Positions 1 through 11,864 of a stretch of DNA of 64,000 bases are shown here, in pieces. Origin of the DNA: Anodontia alba (Eukaryota > Mollusca > Bivalvia > Lucinida > Lucinidae); contig OZ024821.1 in NCBI GenBank assembly GCA_964016985.1, forward strand, positions 85,347,035 to 85,411,034. The letters are read 5' to 3'. The number at the start of each line of letters is the position of its first letter. Within the stretch, counting starts at the first letter, position 1. The translations under genes and the position numbers were made by a program. The notes under the pieces are model-generated. The model did no database searches. It had not been told where the DNA came from and saw nothing but the letters and a program-made list of their open reading frames with translations.

Positions 1-874
1 GCTAAGAATTCAAGTTCAGTTTGCAAGTAATGCAAACATTAATATCTAGATTTCCAGTTCGCATCAAAAATGGTCAATATATTTAGATAAATATCTTTTC
101 CGAAACTGGATATTTATTCTTTCCACAAAATAAGTCATTTCAAGACGTTTCGATGAGTTTGAAATGTACTGCCTCAATTCATAGTATAGAATTTGTTTAT
201 ATAAACTTCACAACATAGTAAGTGCCGCACGTACGTTCCTGGTCAAATCTTACTTTTTGTTATACGTTTTCGAACATACTGAAATTTTTTTTCGATTATA
301 CATTCGGTAAATAAACTTTCAAGTAGCATTTACGCTTTAAAACATTCAGATTATTTGATAATAGTTGGAGATAATATATTATACCGATACTTATATATCT
401 ATCTTCATTATTTATCTTTCTCAACTTATTTTTAAGTTAGATTGACCTTCTCGCTATGTTCCAGGTCTAAATCTAGCTAGCATTATAGACCAGTCACTTT
501 TTTGTTACAGATAAAATATTTCCTAAACATTATTTTAACAGTTTTTTTTTTCTCAGTATTCAGAGCGTAACGACTTCATGAATACTTGAGAATAAGTCAA
601 TTCTACGCTTGTTAAGCTAAGCCTAAAACAAGCTCTAGTTTTTTCGAATGGATATTATCCTCCGATTCAGTTCATGAAGATACATCCATTTAGATCCCAT
701 TATCTCCATTTCAATCATACAAAATTCTAATGACTAAGTACTCTTTTTCTACGTACGAATACAGAATAACGAGTCACCATTGCTGCATATTGGTTAACGA
801 TTAAACGAATTTTATCTTAAACCTATATGATGTTAAATTACATGTAATAATTACCAATATTATTTCATATTTTT
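1..874. other. No gene seen
   Basis: AT-rich sequence without convincing coding frames, splice-linked exons or recognisable repeats. Confidence 0.6.
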
Positions 875-1846
875 AGCTCACCTGAGCTATGCTCAGGATG
901 AGCTATTGTGATCACTTTTCGTCCGTCCGTGCGTCCGTCCGTTAACATTTTCAAACGACTTTTCCTCTGAAGCCCCTGAGCCAATTTTGCTCAAATTTCA
1001 TATGGAGCCTCCTTAGGATGGGGGAACGAAAAATTGCTAAAATGCTCGCGGTCCATTGACCAAGATGGCCGCCATGCCCATATATGGTAAAAACCTTTAA
1101 AAATCTTCTTCTCCAGAACCGAGGATGCCTTGGGGCTGAATCTTTGCATAAGTCATCGTGGACAGGAGGTCTACCAAAATTGCTAAAATAAATGTCGTAT
1201 ATTGACATTTGACCTTTTTACGGCAAGGTCAAATTTGCTTCTCTATGCATTTGTATGGGAAAAACCTTTAAAAATCTTGTTCTCCAAAACCGAGGATTCC
1301 TTGTGGCTGAATCTCTACATATATCATTGGAAGTCTACCAAAGTTGCTAAAATAATGGTCGTACATTGACATTTGACCTTTTTACTGTGAGGTCAATTTT
1401 GCTTCCTTATGCATTTGTATGGGAAAAATATTCAGAATTTCAAACGACTTCTCCTCTGGAGCCTCTGGGCCAATTTTGCACAAATTTCATATGGAGCCTC
1501 CTTAGGTTATAGCTAAAATGGTTGCGGTTCATTGACCAAGATGGTCGCCATGCCCATATAGGGTAAAAACCTTTAAAAGTCTTCTCCTCCAGAACCGAAG
1601 ACGCCTTGGGGCTGAATCTTTGCTTAAATCATCGGGGACTAGGGGTCTACCAAAGTTGCTAAAATAATGGTCGTACAAGTTTGCTTCCCTATGCATTTGT
1701 ATGGGAAAAAACATTTAAAAATCTTATTCTCCAAAACCGAGGATGCCTTATGGCTGAATCTTTGCATATATTATTGGGAACATCTGCATGTCTGCAGTGG
1801 CTGTGTCACTCAGGTGAGCAAACCGTGGCCCGTGGGCCTCTTGTTA
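875..1846 (+). mobile_element. AGCTCACCTGAGC-ended nonautonomous element with internal array
   Basis: It begins AGCTCACCTGAGCTATGCTC, has a CGTCCGTCC-rich stretch at 920-945, and then roughly 160-bp degenerate units containing TGGGAAAAACCTTTAAAAAT and ACCAAGATGGCCGCCATG. It ends CTCAGGTGAGCAAACC...GGGCCTCTTGTTAT. The ends match the elements at 7020, 11064, 29624 and 38778, although the internal arrays differ. No protein is encoded; apparent ORFs here are array shadows. Confidence 0.8.
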
Positions 1847-3077
1847 TATTTTTTTACATGTTTTTACCCTTGTGTCAGGGATCGTGATAATAATATTATT
1901 TTATTACTCTCTATGGTTTACGCATAGATCTCAAGAGTATATATATATATATATATATTTTTATTCCTGAATTCATTTGCGAGTACGTAATTTGATATTT
2001 CAGGAAATACCAATTATGCAGAAATAGATTTTATTCTTTGAATATTCAATTCTAAAAATTTAATTGAATATTTATCTATAAAATTCTGGGCAGTAATTTT
2101 ATAACAAGTTATAGGTTTAATAATTCCTTGCTCAATAAAAAGTTACGCTTAACCTTTTATTTATAGCAGAAATTTGTCCCGTAGTATAATTTTAATTTAG
2201 TATTCATATATTTCTTACTATTCTTAAATATCCGTATAGAATAGTAATAATATCTCTTAACTTATAAATTAAGTGTTTTAGAGATTATTAATCAGTACTA
2301 TTGTATAATCTTTCTTCAGAGATTATCACACTATTACATTTTTCTCTGTCCTTCTCTTTTTCTGAACATTTTGATTCGTCATTACAAAATGGACTTTTTA
2401 ACATTTCTTGATTTCCATGATTATTTACTCAGGAGTACTTTTCATGGCAATCTTCTGGCATAGAAAGATTCTATCCAGTTTATTTATTATTGCTTATACT
2501 TAGCAATACGGTAAGATTTAGCCAAAATATGACCATCTCAGTTAGCTGCGATCAGCCTTATTCTTATCTCTTATTGTCTGTCAAACTCTACGTTATGATG
2601 TTGACAGTCTCTTCCTTATTATTTTGTCAGGACATCAAATGCCTTTATATGTCCATGACAAAACTAATTATCAATGATTTAGGTTGCTTTTCCTCCCAGC
2701 AGTCTTATACAACCTCTTTATTTTCTAAGTTAAGTTAACTCCATCTACTTTTATTATCTCCCCTTCTTTAATTTGATCAAAGGGGAATAATTATACAACA
2801 TTATGGTCATTTCAAGTCTATGTCTGTTAATCGGAAACGGTCCTATCATTCCAATTAACAGTCTCTAATTAGTTTATATTTCTAATAGCTTAGACTATTA
2901 TAATTAGATAGCTTCACATATCTAGAATTTTATCCAAAATATCTATATATGTCATATAGGAAACCCCACCGAGTAGACAGTTCCTTATTTAAATCAAGAC
3001 TCTAGATAGACTACTTATGGTCCTGACTTTTGTTTTACAAATTTTGTTTCAAAAATATTGTCTCTATATTATTAGCT
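1847..3077. other. No gene seen; AT-rich
   Basis: Very AT-rich, with an (AT)n run at 1938. The open frame at 2490-2738 has no recognisable motif. Confidence 0.6.
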
Positions 3078-3093
3078 TACATTGCAATGGAAT

Positions 3094-3361
3094 GACCGTA
3101 GAAAATATTTCATGATCAATCTCCACGAGGTCGGCAACATTCTTTCGTGGAGATTGATCATGAAATATTTTCTACGGTCATTCTCTCCCTTCCGCTGATT
3201 CAAGAAGGGCAGTTGTCAGTTTCTGGCGGAAGAATGTGCACAATACTGGTTAACCGCTTAGAGGACTAAGCCTGCCCAGTAAACGTGTGGTTAGGTAAAC
3301 TGACCGCGCTCGACATGACCCCATTGGGTTGACTGGGCCGTAAAACCTCAACACAAACAAA
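3094..3361 (+). mobile_element. tRNA-derived SINE, 5'-truncated with a fold-back 5' end
   Basis: The body from about 3128 matches the SINE at 32182-32462 and ends in CCTCAACACAAACAAA. A perfect 16-bp target duplication (TACATTGCAATGGAAT) flanks it at 3078-3093 and 3362-3377. The first 34 nt (3094-3127) are the exact reverse complement of SINE sequence at 3146-3179; with the neighbouring AAT the perfect arms are 3091-3127 and 3146-3182. Confidence 0.93.
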
Positions 3362-3412
3362 TACATTGCAATGGAATATTTAGGTTATGTCTTAATGACT
3401 CCTTTTCTTTTT

Positions 3413-3417
3413 GGTGT

Positions 3418-3448
<31 letters not shown>

Positions 3449-3470
3449 GGGAGGGGGGGCAGTGTTAAGA
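3413..3470 (+). repeat. (TG)n followed by a G run
   Basis: About nine TG units are followed by about 20 consecutive G, GA, then seven G. This is the only long G tract in the window. Confidence 0.95.
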
Positions 3471-3972
3471 ATTGCTTCCTCTAGAGTCTACTATTATATA
3501 TAAGGTTGTTAGCTCATAACACCTTAAAGATATGCTATATTGTGAATCTAGATCATTCTTTCTATTAAATATAGAATTAGAATGTATCTGATTATCTGAT
3601 TCCTTAGAGTTTCCTGAGTCTTTAACCAGAAGTGGTGAGATATTATTTATTTGGTGTTAGAATTAGGAGAGCACTTCCCTCCTATTCTGCAAATTCTAGC
3701 ACATTATCTATAGGTTAATGTATTACGAAGTTAATATTCTACAAGGCAAATTGTTGTATGTCTTTCCGTGTGTCATTTTGTTCTTGTGTTTTTCAGTCCT
3801 TTTAGTATTGTGATTACCTCGCTTGGGGAAGAGAGAGCTAATCTTAGTGCTTTTCGTACATTTCTTCAGTTTGTGCTTGTTTAGATTTGTCGGTTTCCTC
3901 TTCCTCTTGGGCTCTGGGAAGGGCTGCGATTTGTGATTGTGGCACTCCCTGGATTTTTCTCTTACCTTTTTT

Positions 3973-4300
3973 AAAATGAAGTTTTTTAAAAGTAAAACGT
4001 ATTTTAACGAGTAATACTTAACCTATAGATAATCAGTTATCTCCCTCCTTCCACCCTCACTTATCTCTCCTAATTATGTGTATTGTTTTACACATAAAAG
4101 AAACTGACACGTGATCAATTGAGCGGAAAGAGTTATGTCACACAGGTAACTACCTAAGGGACCTTCTGGTTTAAGACTTTAATTGATGACTGAAAGGTCG
4201 TTTTTCTGTGGAAGGTATGAAAACAGAAGAGAATAGCACATTATCTATAGGTTAAGTATTACTCGTTAAAATACGTTTTACTTTTAAAAAACTTCATTTT
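3973..4300. repeat. Perfect 61-bp inverted repeat with ~206-bp spacer
   Basis: 3973-4033 is the exact reverse complement of 4240-4300 (AAAATGAAGTTTTTTAAAAG on the left arm). A shorter related direct piece (AGCACATTATCTATAGGTTA) occurs near 3701. The spacer is non-coding. The mariner's TA lies at 4334. Confidence 0.88.
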
Positions 4301-4333
4301 TGTAAAGGTAAAGGAATTAGTAATAAACATAAA

Positions 4334-5610
4334 TACGAGGGGAGTTCAATAAGTTCATAGAACTCGGTATTTATCTATACAATTCAAGATTTCTTTTTTC
4401 ATTTTTGTGCAGTGTAAACCTTTGTCAGTTGAATGATAACAGCCGTTCAGTCAACATGTACATTTTTTGCTCTTACTTTTTGTTTGAAAACCTATACCCA
4501 TAGGCAAAAATGGAAAGTCAGAATATTGAGTTCAGAGCAGTCATAAAGTTCCTCACTAAGGAGGGTGCAAAGGCCAAAGAAATCCATCGGAGCATGGCTG
4601 ATGTGTAAGGTGATAGTAGTCCAAAGTATTCCACAGTGGCAAAGTGGTCAGCAGAATTTAAATGTGGGCGAGACTCCTTAGAAGAAGACCCAAGACCAGG
4701 TCACCTTGCTGATGTCATCAGCCAGGAGATGATCGACCGTGTTGAAAGACTTGTGCTAAACAATCGCCGAACCAAAGTTGCCAAACTTGCTTCAGAATGT
4801 GGTATTTCTAATGGAAGTGTTTACACTATAATCCATGAACATTTAGGCATGTCAAAAGTATCTGTCAGGTGGGTACCCAGAAACCTGAACATGCAAGATT
4901 GTCAGCAAAGGGTGGAGTCAAGTCAAGAACTTCTGGAAGTGTACAATGCCAATCCAGAAGACTTTCACACTCATCTTGTAACAGGAGGTAAAACTTGGCT
5001 TCACCACTGGGACCCAGATACTAAGAAAGAGTCCGTGCAATGGAAGCACCCTGGCTCACCCCCACCTATAAAATTTCGTACCCAACCATCAGCCAGCAAG
5101 GTAATGGCCACAGTGTTTTGGGACTCCAAATGGATTATATTGATAGATTACAAGCCTGCTGGTACTTCAATTACAGGAGAATACTATGCCAATGTCATTA
5201 AACAATTAAGGGTTGCTATTAAACAAACACAAAGGGGAAAGCTAGCTGCTGGTGTCCTTCTTTTGCATGATAATGCCCCTGTGCACAAGTCCAGAGTTGC
5301 ACAAGCGGCTATTCGTGAGTGCAAGTTCGAACAGTTAAATCACTCGCCATACAGTCCAGACCTGGCCTCAAGTGATTATTATCTGTTTCGAAATGGAATT
5401 TTGGGACGATGATGAGCTCAAGGCTGCTACAGAGGCTTGGTTTGAGGACCAAATAGACGACTTTTATTTCAAAGGCATAGACTGCTTAAAAGAAAAGTGG
5501 GCCAAATGCATTGAAGTAAAGGGGGATTATATTGAAAAATAATGTTGAAACCATCTTCCAGTCTGTGAGTTAAACCCTGAGTTCTATGAACTTATTGAAC
5601 TCCCCTCGTA
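4334..5610 (+). mobile_element. mariner-type DNA transposon, full length but with a broken transposase
   Basis: Perfect 30-bp terminal inverted repeats lie at 4336-4365 and 5579-5608, starting CGAGGGGAGTTCAATAAG. TA flanks each end (4334-4335 and 5609-5610), the expected target duplication. The interior holds one mariner transposase frame with several lesions. The intact ends suggest relatively recent insertion and possible mobilisation in trans. A perfect 61-bp inverted repeat ends 34 nt upstream. Confidence 0.95.
4510..5542 (+). pseudogene. mariner transposase pseudogene (D,D34D family)
   Basis: The frame runs from ATG 4510, is stopped by TAA at 4606-4608 where the family has a Tyr codon (DVYGDSS-like), and continues in frame past 4636. 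After YYLFRNG the frame is lost near 5400: there is a stop at 5410, and the C-terminal part resumes in another frame (WDDDELKAATEAWFEDQ to IEK, stop 5540-5542), consistent with a short internal deletion plus frameshift. The two downstream catalytic Asp residues are present (HDNAPVH and SSDYYLF) with 34 residues between them. The first catalytic position reads TGGKTW where the family has TGDE. The protein would therefore be inactive. Confidence 0.92.
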
Positions 5611-7020
5611 TTTCATGTTTTAATCATAAATTTGGTCTTGCATTCTGATAATCATTGAGGTGTAGAAGGGCAGTGCTCATCTACTAAAATTCTATGGAAG
5701 TTCAGAAAACCTGTATGGGGCACTTCTAATGAGTACCCATAACATATGTTTTTTGTGCAGAAATAAATATTTATCTGTATCTCCACTTATCCAGAGTAAT
5801 GTATCAGATAGTAAATGTGGCTGATTTTGGCTTTCAATAACTATTTATCAGTTTAACCCACTTTTCATTTTCAGTTTTCTGCCTAGGCCCAATGGCCTTG
5901 GGGAACCACTGACCTTTATGAAGTTTTCAAAGGGCCATTTTATATTTTAAAGGGACTCTAGTACATCAATTATACAGGCAAAGTGGTTGATTTTTTTATG
6001 GTCTCCTGGGCCCATTTTTTATATTGAAAGTGTTATTAATGACTCTTCAGTAGGCACATTGTACCATGGCCCCTTCTAGGCACCTAAATCATTTGAGCTG
6101 CGATGTCAGAAAATGTACCTTTAAATGTATGCACCCAGCAAAGATTCAGATCAGCCTGCACATTCCTGCAGTCTGATCAGGATCTTTGTGGGGGCATTTT
6201 GAATGGCCAAGTATGCAAAGTTTCTTCATGCGCACAATGAAGAATTTACAGACTGTGCAGGTGTGCTGGCTGATCTGAGTCTTTGTTTGGCACACATTTC
6301 AGAAAGTATGTTTTCTAACATTGCAGCTCATTTCACTGTTACTATGATAAAAAATACAAAAAAAAAAAATCATTGTTAAAATGTTCACTGACTATTACGG
6401 TGTCCGAATACTTATGGTAAATGTGATTGCTATTGCTAAATGTCCAAGTTACCAGATAAAGTTGAACTTCAGTGGCTTGAACATCTTTTGGACCATGGAA
6501 ATTTCAGCCCTTATTGGCTCAAATTACCCATGTCTAGAACAGAGGGCTAATCATTGTGCCCGGTCAGGATGCAAATGGGAATAACTTAGGGATGTCATTT
6601 CAGTCTTCTATGAAAAGAATGGTATGTTGAGTGTACTCACGAGAAGTGCCATAAAAAGCCATTTATAATGAGTACACATAACATTTATTTTCATGATAAA
6701 ATTAAGAATATTTTCTAAAATGTCCATAAGTTATTGTTTTCTTGAGAACTCAGAAACAAGTTTGACTCGGCCATGGTAAATGAGCCATCGGTGTTCGAAC
6801 TATTGAAGTTTTACCAACAGTTGCTGTTCTGGTAGTACTGTAAGTAGCCTAAATATTTCAAATTCTGTGTTTATGTGGATATCCCTCTTATATAGAACTA
6901 TGTCCTAGAAAGGCCAAAAAAAAAAATAAATATATGTGTGTTTAGGGTAACATATTAGAAACAAATAGGTAGGGTAGGTAGGAATTATTTTTTATTTTAT
7001 TTTATTTTTTTTTTTTTTTT
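5611..7020. other. No gene seen apart from one foldback element
   Basis: Contains the 6090-6335 foldback element. The frame at 6381-6584 is short and unsupported. A T run near 6985-7020 precedes the next array element. Confidence 0.55.
6090..6335 (+). mobile_element. AGCTG...CAGCT foldback element (GATCTGAGTCTTTG type), copy 1
   Basis: Outer arms TTTGAGCTGCGATGTCAGAA and TAACATTGCAGCTCAT, inner arms GCAAAGATTCAGATCAGCCT and GGCTGATCTGAGTCTTTGTT. About 240 bp. Similar elements lie at 26370, 41603, 46968 and 60353. Confidence 0.7.
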
Positions 7021-9121
7021 AGCTCACCTGAGCAAAAGCTCAGGGTGAGCTATTGTCATCACCCTATGTCCGTCATCCGTCGTTCGTCGTCAACAATTAG
7101 TTGTTAACACTCTAAAGGTCACAGTTTTGACCCAATCTTGATGAAACTTGCTCAAAATGTTTGCCTCTATTAAATCTAGGTCAAGTTCGAAACTGGGTCA
7201 CTTGGGGTCAAAAACTAGGTCACCGGGCCAGATCAGCTGAAAACCTTGTTAACACTCTAGTGGTCACATTTTTGAAGCAATCATCATAAATCTTGCTCAA
7301 TATGTTTGTCTTGATGATTTCTAGGTCAAGTTCTAAACTGGGTTACTTGAGGTCAAAAACTAGGTCACCGGGCCAAATCAGCAGAAAACCTTGTTAACAC
7401 TCTAGCGGTCACATTTTTTAAGCAATCATCATGAATCTTGCTCAAAATGTTTGTCTTGATGATTTCTAGGTCGAAACTGGGTCACTTGGAGTCAAAAACT
7501 AGGTCACCGGGCCAAATCAGCAGAAAACCTTGTTAACACTCTAGCGGTCACATTTTTCAAACAATCATCATGAATCTTGCTCAAAATGTTTATCTTGATG
7601 ATTTCTAGGTCAAGTTCGAAACTGGGTCACTTGGAGTCAAAAACTAGGTCACCGGGCCAAATCAGCAGAAAACCTTGTTAACACTCTAGAGGTCACATTT
7701 TTCAAGCCATCATCATGAATCTTGCTCAAAATGTTTGTCTTGATGATTTCTAGGTCAAGTTTGAAACTGGGTCATGTGGTATAAAAAACTAGGTCACCAG
7801 GCCAAACCAGCAGAAAATTTTTTTAACACTCTAGGGGTCACATTTTTGAAGCAGTAATCATGAATCTTGCTCAAAATGTTTGTCTTGATGAGTTCTAGGA
7901 TATGTTTGAAACTGGGTCACGTGGGGTCAAAAACTAGGTCACCAGGCCAAATCAGCAGAAAACCTTGTTAACACTCTAGCGGTCACATTTTTGAAGCAAT
8001 GATCATGAATCTGGCTCAAAATCTTGATGATTTCTAGGTCATGTTCGAAATTGGAACACCTGGGGTCAAAAACTAGGTCACCTGGCCAAATCAGCGTAAA
8101 ATCTTATCACTCTAGCGGTCACATTTTTCAAGCAATCATGAATCTTGCTCAAAATGTTTGTCTTGATGATTTTTAGGTCAGATTCGAAACTGGGTGACCT
8201 GGGGTCAAAAACTAGGTCACCTGGCTGGATCAGCCTTGTTAACACTCTAGTGGTCACATTTTTCAAGCAATCATCATGAATCTTGCTCAACATGTTTGTC
8301 TTGATGATTTCTAGGTCAGGTTTGAAACTGGGTCACTTGGGATCAAAAACTAGGTCACCTGGCCAAATCAGCAGAAAACCTTGTTAACACTCTAGCGGTC
8401 ACATTTTTGAAGCAATCATCATGAATCTTGCTGAAAACGTTTGTCTTGATGATTTCTAGGTCAAGTTTGAAACTTGGTCACATGGGGTCAAAAACTAGGT
8501 GACCTGGCCAAATCAGCAGAAAACTGTTAACACTCCAGAGGTCACATTTTTGAAATAATCATCATAAATATTGCTCAAAATCTTTGTCTTGATGATTTCT
8601 AGGTCTAGTTTAAAACTGGGTCACTTGATATGAAAAACTAGTTCACCTGGCCAAATCAAAGGAATACCTTGTTGAGGCTCTAGAGGTCACATTTTTGAAG
8701 TGATCATCATGAATCTTGCTTAAAATGTTTGTCTTGATGATTTCAAGGTGATGTATAGTTTTCTGTCCAGTGACTCTCTTAAGTTTTTCCATTTAGGTCA
8801 ATTTCTCAGTAATTATTGGTCCTACAGAGTGATATTTGGTACTAGTGAAGTGTTTGTGTTAAGGTCAGTTTCTCAGTAACAACTGCTCCAACAGCCAATG
8901 ATACTTAGTACATGCATACAGCTTAGCATGGCCTCGAGTGCAGTCATCCATATTTGACCTTGACCTTTATTTCACAGTCCATTAGACATGCTACATTGTC
9001 TTGTTAATATAATCATTTTGAACTTGGATCAGAATGTTTGCTTTGATTGGTTCTAGATCAGGCTCTCAAAGTGCTATGTTGCTCAGGTGAGCATTACAGG
9101 GCCATCATGGCCCTCTTGTTT
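7021..9121 (+). mobile_element. AGCTCACCTGAGC-ended element with a 145-bp tandem array
   Basis: It starts AGCTCACCTGAGCAAAAGCT after a poly-T run and ends GCTCAGGTGAGCATTACAGG...GGCCCTCTTGTTT near 9118. From about 7100 to 8760 it consists of about 11 units of about 145 bp, each opening TTAACACTCTAG and containing TCTAGGTCA, GGGTCACTTGGGGTCA and ACTAGGTCACC. The 3' portion (8760-9100) is non-tandem. The organisation recalls bivalve nonautonomous elements with core repeats; that comparison is inference. Confidence 0.85.
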
Positions 9122-9128
9122 ACATTTT

Positions 9129-9632
9129 TATACCCCACCACACAATAGTGGCAGGGTATTATGATTTCATGTTGGGTGTGTCTTTCCTTCTGTCCGTCCG
9201 TCAGTCATACGTAGGTCTGTATTTTGTTTCCGGATGATAACTTGAGAAAACATCAGTGGATTTTCACCGAACTTGGTATGTGCATTGATCTGGTGGAGAT
9301 CTGGTTTGGGATTGCTAATAGGCAAATTTCGTCAAATTTTGATGGTTGTCTGCCCGAGACATGCCCATATTTTTGTTTCTGGATGATAACTTGAGGAAAC
9401 ATCAATTGATTTTCACCAAATTTGGTATGTGCACTGATACTGTATAGATCTGATTTGCACTTGCTAGTGGGCAAATTTCGTCAAATTTTGATGGAATCTG
9501 CCAGAGATATGCCCAAACTTGGTACATGCATTGATATGAAGGAGATCTTGTTTGGGATTGCTAATGGGAAACTTTCGTCAATGTTTGACAGTTATCTGCC
9601 CACAACATAATAATGGCAGGTTATTATAGTTT
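9129..9632 (+). mobile_element. TATACCCC(A/G)CCAC...GGTATTAT-ended element
   Basis: The head is TATACCCCACCACACAATAG with GGCAGGGTATTATG, then TCTGTCCGTCCGTCAG, then near-tandem units (GGATGATAACTTGAG, AAATTTCGTCAAATTTTGAT). The tail ATAATGGCAGGTTATTATAG repeats the head motif. Related copies lie at 12421, 30913 and (minus) 47878. Confidence 0.75.
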
Positions 9633-10175
9633 AACATTTTTATTTATTTAGAATTATACCATAATTACCAAATATATTTGGACTTCACACGTAAAATTTT
9701 ACCAAATCTATTTGACTATCCTTAGATGTGTCTAAAAGTACCACTACTGACAGAATGGCAAACAGTGTAGACACTGATCAAACTGCTCCTTTTTACACTG
9801 ATCAAACTGCTTCTATAGGAGCAGTTTCATGTGGGTCTACACTGTTTGCTCAGACCTTCTTGTCCAAATATTATATTTAGCTTAAATATTTTATCCCAGT
9901 ACCACCTACTTTTTCTTTTTTGTTGAGGAAACATAGAAAAAATTACTAGGTTTCACCTGGAAAATTAGGTAGGTTAGGGTTATTAATTTGCTCTTATGCT
10001 AAAATTTTAAGTTTTGTTTTTTTGTTTGTTTTTTTTGTTTTTTTTGACTATCTGGTGATGTTTGTAAAGCATGCTACTTGAATTCAAACATGGTAGACCC
10101 TGATGAAAATAGTTCCGGTGATCACTTTGATCTGGGTCTGCACTCTTTATTCTGCTTTTCAGAATATTTAGTCTG

Positions 10176-10397
10176 AATTATAGTCTGGAGACCACTAAAA
10201 GGGTAGTTGGCAAACAGTGCAGACCCAGATCAGAAGCCGCAGAATGTGACATCTGATTAGGGTCTACACTATTTGCAAATAGTTTAATCATTTTTCTCTA
10301 GGTATGTGTAAATCACATAGCCTGACATACCTGAAATCAAAATTAGTATCTTCCAGTATATTAGTGTGGGGGAGTTCATTCGGTCTACAGTGGGTTA
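10176..10397 (-). mobile_element. TAACCCA-ended hairpin element, copy 1
   Basis: It is the reverse-oriented relative of 10730-10934. Landmarks (plus strand) are TATAGTCTGGAGACCACTAA, GCAAACAGTGCAGACCCAGA, ATCACATAGCCTGACATACC and TGGGTTAA at the right end. Confidence 0.8.
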
Positions 10398-10729
10398 ATT
10401 TGGTAGAGACATTTACATTATATTCTTCTCTGTGAAAACTTCAAAATATAAGCTTTTGTGTTCCATTAGATGTGTGAATAAGTGTTGTTATGATTGCCAG
10501 AACATAGCTGTGTGTGTTAATGGAGAAATATAAAAAAAGAATTATTGCACAGAAAGAGAAATGTGAAGGTTTAGCTTTTCTAGGTCATTTTGCAAATGCT
10601 GTAGTATATAGAAGATAGACTTTAGTCTTCACACTTAGAAAAAAGATAATGCTCTGAGTAATGTAATAGTATGGTAGATCTTAATGAAAATACTTATTAA
10701 CAATTTATAAAAATCAGATTGCCTTTTTT

Positions 10730-10934
10730 TAACCCATTGTAGACTGAATGAATTCTCCCACACTATATATCGGAAAAGTCCAATTTCGATTTTAGGTATT
10801 TCAGGCTATGTGATTTAGATATTTCTAGAGAAAAATGGTTGAACTATTTGCAAGACCCTGATCTGCGGCATCTGATCTGGGTCTGCACTGTTTGTCAATT
10901 ACCCTTTTAGGGGTCTCCAGACTATAATGGGTTA
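10730..10934 (+). mobile_element. TAACCCA-ended hairpin element, copy 2
   Basis: TAACCCATTGTAGACTGAAT at left and AGACTATAATGGGTTA at right. The interior has AGGCTATGTGATTTAG, GAGAAAAATGGTTGAACTA and a GATCTGGGTCTGCACTGTTT arm. The left hairpin arm is partly deleted. Confidence 0.85.
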
Positions 10935-11063
10935 GTCTGTCTTCTTGTCCATGATTGTAATCTGTATAAAAATTATTTCTTCTCATTTTTGCACATGAAT
11001 TTGATGAGAGCATTTGAAGAAGATAAAGCTGATTATCCACTGATTACATGTGACATTTTTATT

Positions 11064-11854
11064 TGCTCACCTGAGCGCTATTGTGATCACCCTCTGTTTG
11101 TTGTCCGTCTTGCGCCATCTGTCGTGTGTCCTCAACAATTAGTTTGTTAACACACTAGAGGTCACAGTTTTGCCCCAGTCTTAATGAAACTCACTCAGAA
11201 TGTTTGCCCCTATGAAATCTAGGTCAGATGTGAAACTGGGTCACTTGGGGTCAAAAACTAGGTCACCAGGCCAAATCAAAGGAAAACCTTGTTAACACTA
11301 GAGGTCATATTTTTTGAAGTAATCATCATGAAAATCATTATCAATCTTGCTCAAAAAATGTTTGTCTTGATGGTTTCTAGGTGTAGTTTGGAATTGGGTC
11401 GCTTATGACTTACATTTCACACTTCAGTGACTTTCTTGTTTTCTGTTTAGGTCAGTTCTCCGTAACTATTGGTCTTACAGCAGTCATACTTGGCACCTGC
11501 ATACATCTCAGCATGGCTTCTTGAATGCAGTTATCCATATTTGACCTCAACCTATATTTCACTGTCCACTGACTTTCTTAGTTTCTTCTATTTATGACTG
11601 TAACTATTGGTCCTACAACCAGTGATACTTAGCACATGCCTACATCATAGTATGTCCTCTTGAGTGCAGTCCTCCGTATTTAACCTTGACCTATATCTCA
11701 CGGTCCATTATCATTATGCATGCTACATTGTCTTATTAATAAAAATGATCATGAAGTTTGGTCAGAATGTTTGCCTTGATCATTTCTAGGTCAGGTTTGC
11801 TAAGTGCTATGATTCGCAGTTGAGCATTACAGGGCCATTATGGCCCTCTTGTTT
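11064..11854 (+). mobile_element. Short copy of the AGCTCACCTGAGC element
   Basis: It begins GCTCACCTGAGCGCTATTGT and ends TTGAGCATTACAGG...GGCCCTCTTGTTT. It has the same internal sequence as the 7.0-kb element but only about 1.5 array units (GGGTCACTTGGGGTCA at 11233), then the shared 3' portion. Copy number of the array therefore varies between insertions. Confidence 0.82.
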
Positions 11855-11864
11855 CTATTGTTAT

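Noticed and set aside
7100..8760. CRISPR array
   Set aside because: Units are head-to-tail repeats of ~145 bp without unique spacers, in a eukaryotic context.
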